64,000 nucleotides of DNA from a bacterium SCSIO 12827 (lineage in GTDB: Bacteria; Pseudomonadota; Alphaproteobacteria; Rhodospirillales; Casp-alpha2). The DNA lies in NCBI GenBank assembly GCA_024397995.1, contig CP073746.1:1922001-1986000 (forward strand). The letters are read 5' to 3'. Every line of letters begins with the position of its first letter. Within the stretch, counting starts at the first letter, position 1. Below the pieces are notes generated by a model. That model did not search any database. It saw nothing but the letters and a program-made list of their open reading frames with translations, and was not told the DNA's origin. The translations under genes were made by a program, and so were the position numbers. Of the stretch, positions 61,274 through 64,000 are shown piece by piece.

Positions 61274-62971
61274 TTACTCAGATAAATTATCGGGAATTTT
61301 TATTACTATTTCACACCCGCCATTTTTCCCATCTCTAACAAAAATACTCCCCTCGTGATTTTGTATGATTTTATAACAAATCGCCATTCCCAGCCCTGTT
61401 CCCGCCCCCACCGGTTTGGTCGTAAAAAATGGCTCAAAGATCCTGTCCCTGATTTCCTCGGGAATACCCGGACCAGTGTCACTAACGGTAATCTCAAATT
61501 GGCCCTTAACGCGGCGTGTCGAGACCTTGATTTCCCCTTCCCCTTCAATCGCATCAATCGCGTTTGCCAATACGTTCATGACGACCTGATTCAGCGTCCC
61601 TGGATAGCACGACAAGACATTATCCTTGGCATAATCCGTCGTGATATTGATTCTGTCCTTACATCGATGTCGGATTAAATAAATTGTCGACTCAATGTTT
61701 TCCTTCATATCAACCGTTTTGAATTCACCCTCATCTAATCGAGAAAATGTTCTTAGCTTTATAACGATGTCATGCACCCTCTCAAGGCCACCATGGATTT
61801 CGGTCAAGCGAAGAAGCGCCTTATCCCACTTCTTTCGCCCGTCATCGCTCATGGCGGGTTCCACCTCGGGCATAATCTTCCTGAGCCGGTCCTCCACCGT
61901 TTTTGCGTGGTTCATCACGAAGGATAAGGGGTTATTGATTTCATGCGCGATCCCCGCAACCAACTCACCAAGAGACGCCATTTTTGCGGTCTGAACGAGT
62001 TGCCCTTGCGTCTCTTTGAGCTCACGATTGGTCGCTTCCAACGCTTTATTCGCCAGTTCGAGATGCTCTGCAAGTTCCGCTTTTTCCTGGGCAGCTTCGC
62101 GGGCCGCGCGTTCGCGCAGTATCTCTAATTCCTTATTCCGGAATTCCGTCATGATGCGTTCATGCTCATCCTGCAGGAATTTTCGCCGGAGAAGGGCTCG
62201 TATTCTTGCCTTGATGATGTTGACATCATTTGCTTTGCTAACGAAATCATCCGCCCCTGCCTCCAGGGCACGCATCATTTCATCGTTAGAGTCCTGACCC
62301 GTCACCATCAAAAGAGGGAAAGACAGCCCCGCATTTTGACGGAATCCATCAAGTCTTTTGCATAATTCAATCCCGTCGATTCCCGGCATGACCAGATCGA
62401 CGATGATGCAATCAAAGAATTCCTTGTTAACTTCGGAAATGGCGTCTTCACCAGACAAGGCGGTTGCAACGCTATAACCCTCTTGTTCTAACGCATCCTG
62501 AAGGAATGCCAGGTAAGTCCGGCTATCATCGACCAGCAATATACGCGCCTTCCGGAACCGCTCGCCTGTGCGCCATCCCTGCGCCGTCCATTTTCCACGG
62601 TTGCGCAACAACGCGTGAATACGGGCCAGCATCGCATCCGCATCCATCGATTTCGAAATGTGATCATCGGCCCCGCTTTCCAGCCCCTGGAGTTCGATTT
62701 CACCTTTCGTATCTTCGGTCATCATCAACAAAGGGGTGGATTCAGTCCCAGGATTCATACGGATATGGCGACAAAATTCATCGCCCTCCATTCCCGGCAA
62801 ATGATAATCCACCATGATCAAGTCGGGCTGATACGAGGCGAGGCGATCAAGTCCATTTTCGGCGCTCGCCTCACGTTCGACGGAAAACCCCTCCTGTTCC
62901 AGGATTGCCGTAACACGCAGGGCTTGCGTATCCGAGTCCTCGATAAGAAGGATATTGTGTGTTTTATCCAT
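61274..62971 (-). CDS. Hybrid sensor kinase: two receivers, coiled coil and kinase core
   Basis: A 565-residue protein starting at the ATG at 62971; the TAATG overlap with the cheB stop sets this start. Two N-terminal receivers are seen ([10 protein letters not shown]...[16 protein letters not shown], and [10 protein letters not shown]...[16 protein letters not shown]), a coiled coil from about residue 265 to 340, and a HisKA/HATPase core (H-box [54 protein letters not shown]). Cytoplasmic, with no sensor domain. It probably signals together with CheB and a chemotaxis-like array. Codon use is more AT-rich than the core chromosome. Confidence 0.93.
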   Translation of the reverse strand: MDKTHNILLIEDSDTQALRVTAILEQEGFSVEREASAENGLDRLASYQPDLIMVDYHLPGMEGDEFCRHIRMNPGTESTPLLMMTEDTKGEIELQGLESGADDHISKSMDADAMLARIHALLRNRGKWTAQGWRTGERFRKARILLVDDSRTYLAFLQDALEQEGYSVATALSGEDAISEVNKEFFDCIIVDLVMPGIDGIELCKRLDGFRQNAGLSFPLLMVTGQDSNDEMMRALEAGADDFVSKANDVNIIKARIRALLRRKFLQDEHERIMTEFRNKELEILRERAAREAAQEKAELAEHLELANKALEATNRELKETQGQLVQTAKMASLGELVAGIAHEINNPLSFVMNHAKTVEDRLRKIMPEVEPAMSDDGRKKWDKALLRLTEIHGGLERVHDIVIKLRTFSRLDEGEFKTVDMKENIESTIYLIRHRCKDRINITTDYAKDNVLSCYPGTLNQVVMNVLANAIDAIEGEGEIKVSTRRVKGQFEITVSDTGPGIPEEIRDRIFEPFFTTKPVGAGTGLGMAICYKIIQNHEGSIFVRDGKNGGCEIVIKIPDNLSE

Positions 62972-64000
62972 TATCGGATCATCCCCATCGTCGCGGTCAG
63001 TTCTTTTAACCGCGGTCCAATTTTTGGCAGTGGCAGTTGCTCGCAAACTGCACCTAAACTGGCGGCCACTTTAGGCATGCCGTAAACCACGGCCGTCGAT
63101 TCATGCTCTGCGATCGTGAAGCCTCCAGCGTGTCGGATCGCGGCCAACCCTTCGGCCCCATCGTCTCCCATGCCAGTCAAAAGAACCCCAATGCCATTGC
63201 GCCCATGCGACGCCGCCATCGACTTTAAGAGAACGGTCCCTGCGGGCCTTTGACCTGATACCGGGGGCATTTGGTTCACCTTGGCTCTTAATCCATTGAT
63301 CTCGAGATGATGATCCGCGGCAGCTAGATAAATCACACCTGGTGAAAGGGGTTCGCTGTCACTTACAACGCGGGCTTCAAACCCTGTCGTAGCGGATAGC
63401 CACGATGAAAAGCCTCCTAAAAAGCTTGCTGTTATGTGCTGCACCATCGCGATCGGCAAAGGGAAACTGGGCGTAAGGTGTTTCAGTATTTCAACAAGCG
63501 CATTAGGCCCCCCGGTTGACGCGACAAGCCCTAAAACTCGGTACCCCCCCTGGCCAGACAAATGCCGCGTTTGCGGAGGCCGGATAGGCGCAGACGCCGA
63601 ACGTGAAATGATGGGTGAGCGTTGGCGTACCAGCTTTACATCGCTCATTAAAATGAGACTGCGGCACATGCGTTCCGCGATTTTGTCGTAATCCTTATTC
63701 GTAACGCCAACCGGTTTTTCCACCACGGCAAGCGCGCCCGCACGTAACGCGTTCATGGAAATTCCAAGATCCTCATCTTCTACATTGGCGGAGACGACGA
63801 CAATCGGCGTTGGGTGACGCCTCATTATTGTCCGCGTCAGCTCGAAACCGTTCATACCCGGAAGTCGAATATCCACTGAGATCACGTCCGGCTTAACGGA
63901 GGCTATATCGCTCAGGGCCTCTTCACCCGTGCGATATAAACCGACCAATTCCAGCCGAGGATCGCTCCGAATGATGTGTTCAAGAAGAACTTGAACCACC
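62971..64000 (-). CDS. cheB: Chemotaxis methylesterase CheB (N-terminus cut by window edge)
   Basis: At least 342 residues; the frame is open to the window edge and lacks the first receiver residues (the usual 'vlivDDS' is missing), so the start lies beyond base 64000. The receiver carries Asp in VISVDIRLPGMNGFEL. The C-terminal methylesterase has the Ser of GLVASTGGPNAL, His of MVQHI and Asp of TGMGDDGAEGL. It removes methyl groups from chemoreceptors or carries out related demethylation in a signalling cluster. It overlaps the hybrid kinase start (TAATG), so the two are one operon. Confidence 0.93.
   Translation of the reverse strand, partial: VVQVLLEHIIRSDPRLELVGLYRTGEEALSDIASVKPDVISVDIRLPGMNGFELTRTIMRRHPTPIVVVSANVEDEDLGISMNALRAGALAVVEKPVGVTNKDYDKIAERMCRSLILMSDVKLVRQRSPIISRSASAPIRPPQTRHLSGQGGYRVLGLVASTGGPNALVEILKHLTPSFPLPIAMVQHITASFLGGFSSWLSATTGFEARVVSDSEPLSPGVIYLAAADHHLEINGLRAKVNQMPPVSGQRPAGTVLLKSMAASHGRNGIGVLLTGMGDDGAEGLAAIRHAGGFTIAEHESTAVVYGMPKVAASLGAVCEQLPLPKIGPRLKELTATMGMIR

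Noticed and set aside
1-64000. CRISPR array or complete insertion sequence
   Set aside because: No regularly spaced repeats and no intact transposase with terminal inverted repeats could be seen.

Overview
This window looks like the chromosome of a GC-rich alphaproteobacterium, most likely order Rhodospirillales. The evidence is conserved gene order: DUF177-rpmF-plsX-fabH-ihfA-merR-tRNA-Pro; ispDF near dusB-ntrB-ntrC-ntrY-ntrX-trkA-hfq-hflX; and tmk-holB-metG-tatD next to dacF/rlpA-type cell-wall genes. I cannot name the genus from sequence alone.

Layout. 1-4.3 kb: end of a cytochrome bc1 assembly chaperone gene, ribosomal protein L32, phospholipid and fatty-acid initiation genes, IHF alpha, a MerR regulator and tRNA-Pro(GGG). 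4.3-5.7 kb: a more AT-rich insert-like patch with a winged-helix-like regulator and an outer-membrane beta-barrel, each preceded by the same 11-bp motif. 5.7-10.5 kb: small redox and metal proteins, a degenerate response regulator, ispDF and a CcsA/YpjD-type membrane protein. 10.6-21.7 kb: dusB and the nitrogen two-component systems NtrBC and NtrYX, TrkA, an HAD phosphatase, Hfq and HflX. 21.8-26 kb: housekeeping and conserved genes ending with mazG. 26-33.3 kb: a catabolic-looking cluster (formamidase-like large subunit, class III aminotransferase, RpiR and LysR regulators, VOC protein, TauD-type dioxygenase and a decayed VOC copy). 33.3-43.4 kb: metallo-hydrolase, tatD, metG, holB, tmk, PBP5-like carboxypeptidase, RlpA, an MltB-type transglycosylase, YdcF and a small conserved protein.

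At 43.98 kb a tRNA-Ser(UGA) gene is followed at once by a tyrosine integrase. To its right lies an integrative and mobilizable element: an R1162-like MOBQ relaxase with a candidate oriT, an AlpA-type regulator, and a defence cargo. No second copy of the tRNA end is visible, so the right attachment site is probably outside the window or has been lost.

The most striking part is the cargo at 48.46-58.39 kb. Eight same-strand genes are all joined by overlapping start and stop codons: a single-TRD S-like protein, HsdM, RhuM, a two-TRD HsdS, a small RNase H-fold-like protein, a non-RD Ser/Thr protein kinase, HsdR and a SprT/YgjP-like metallopeptidase. The kinase and the RNase H-like gene sit between hsdS and hsdR and are translationally coupled to them, which suggests a kinase-containing variant of type I restriction-modification. 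The divergent promoter region carries two copies of an 18-bp inverted repeat that looks like an operator.

The window ends in a cheB-hybrid sensor kinase pair that is visibly more AT-rich than the core genes; cheB is cut by the window edge.
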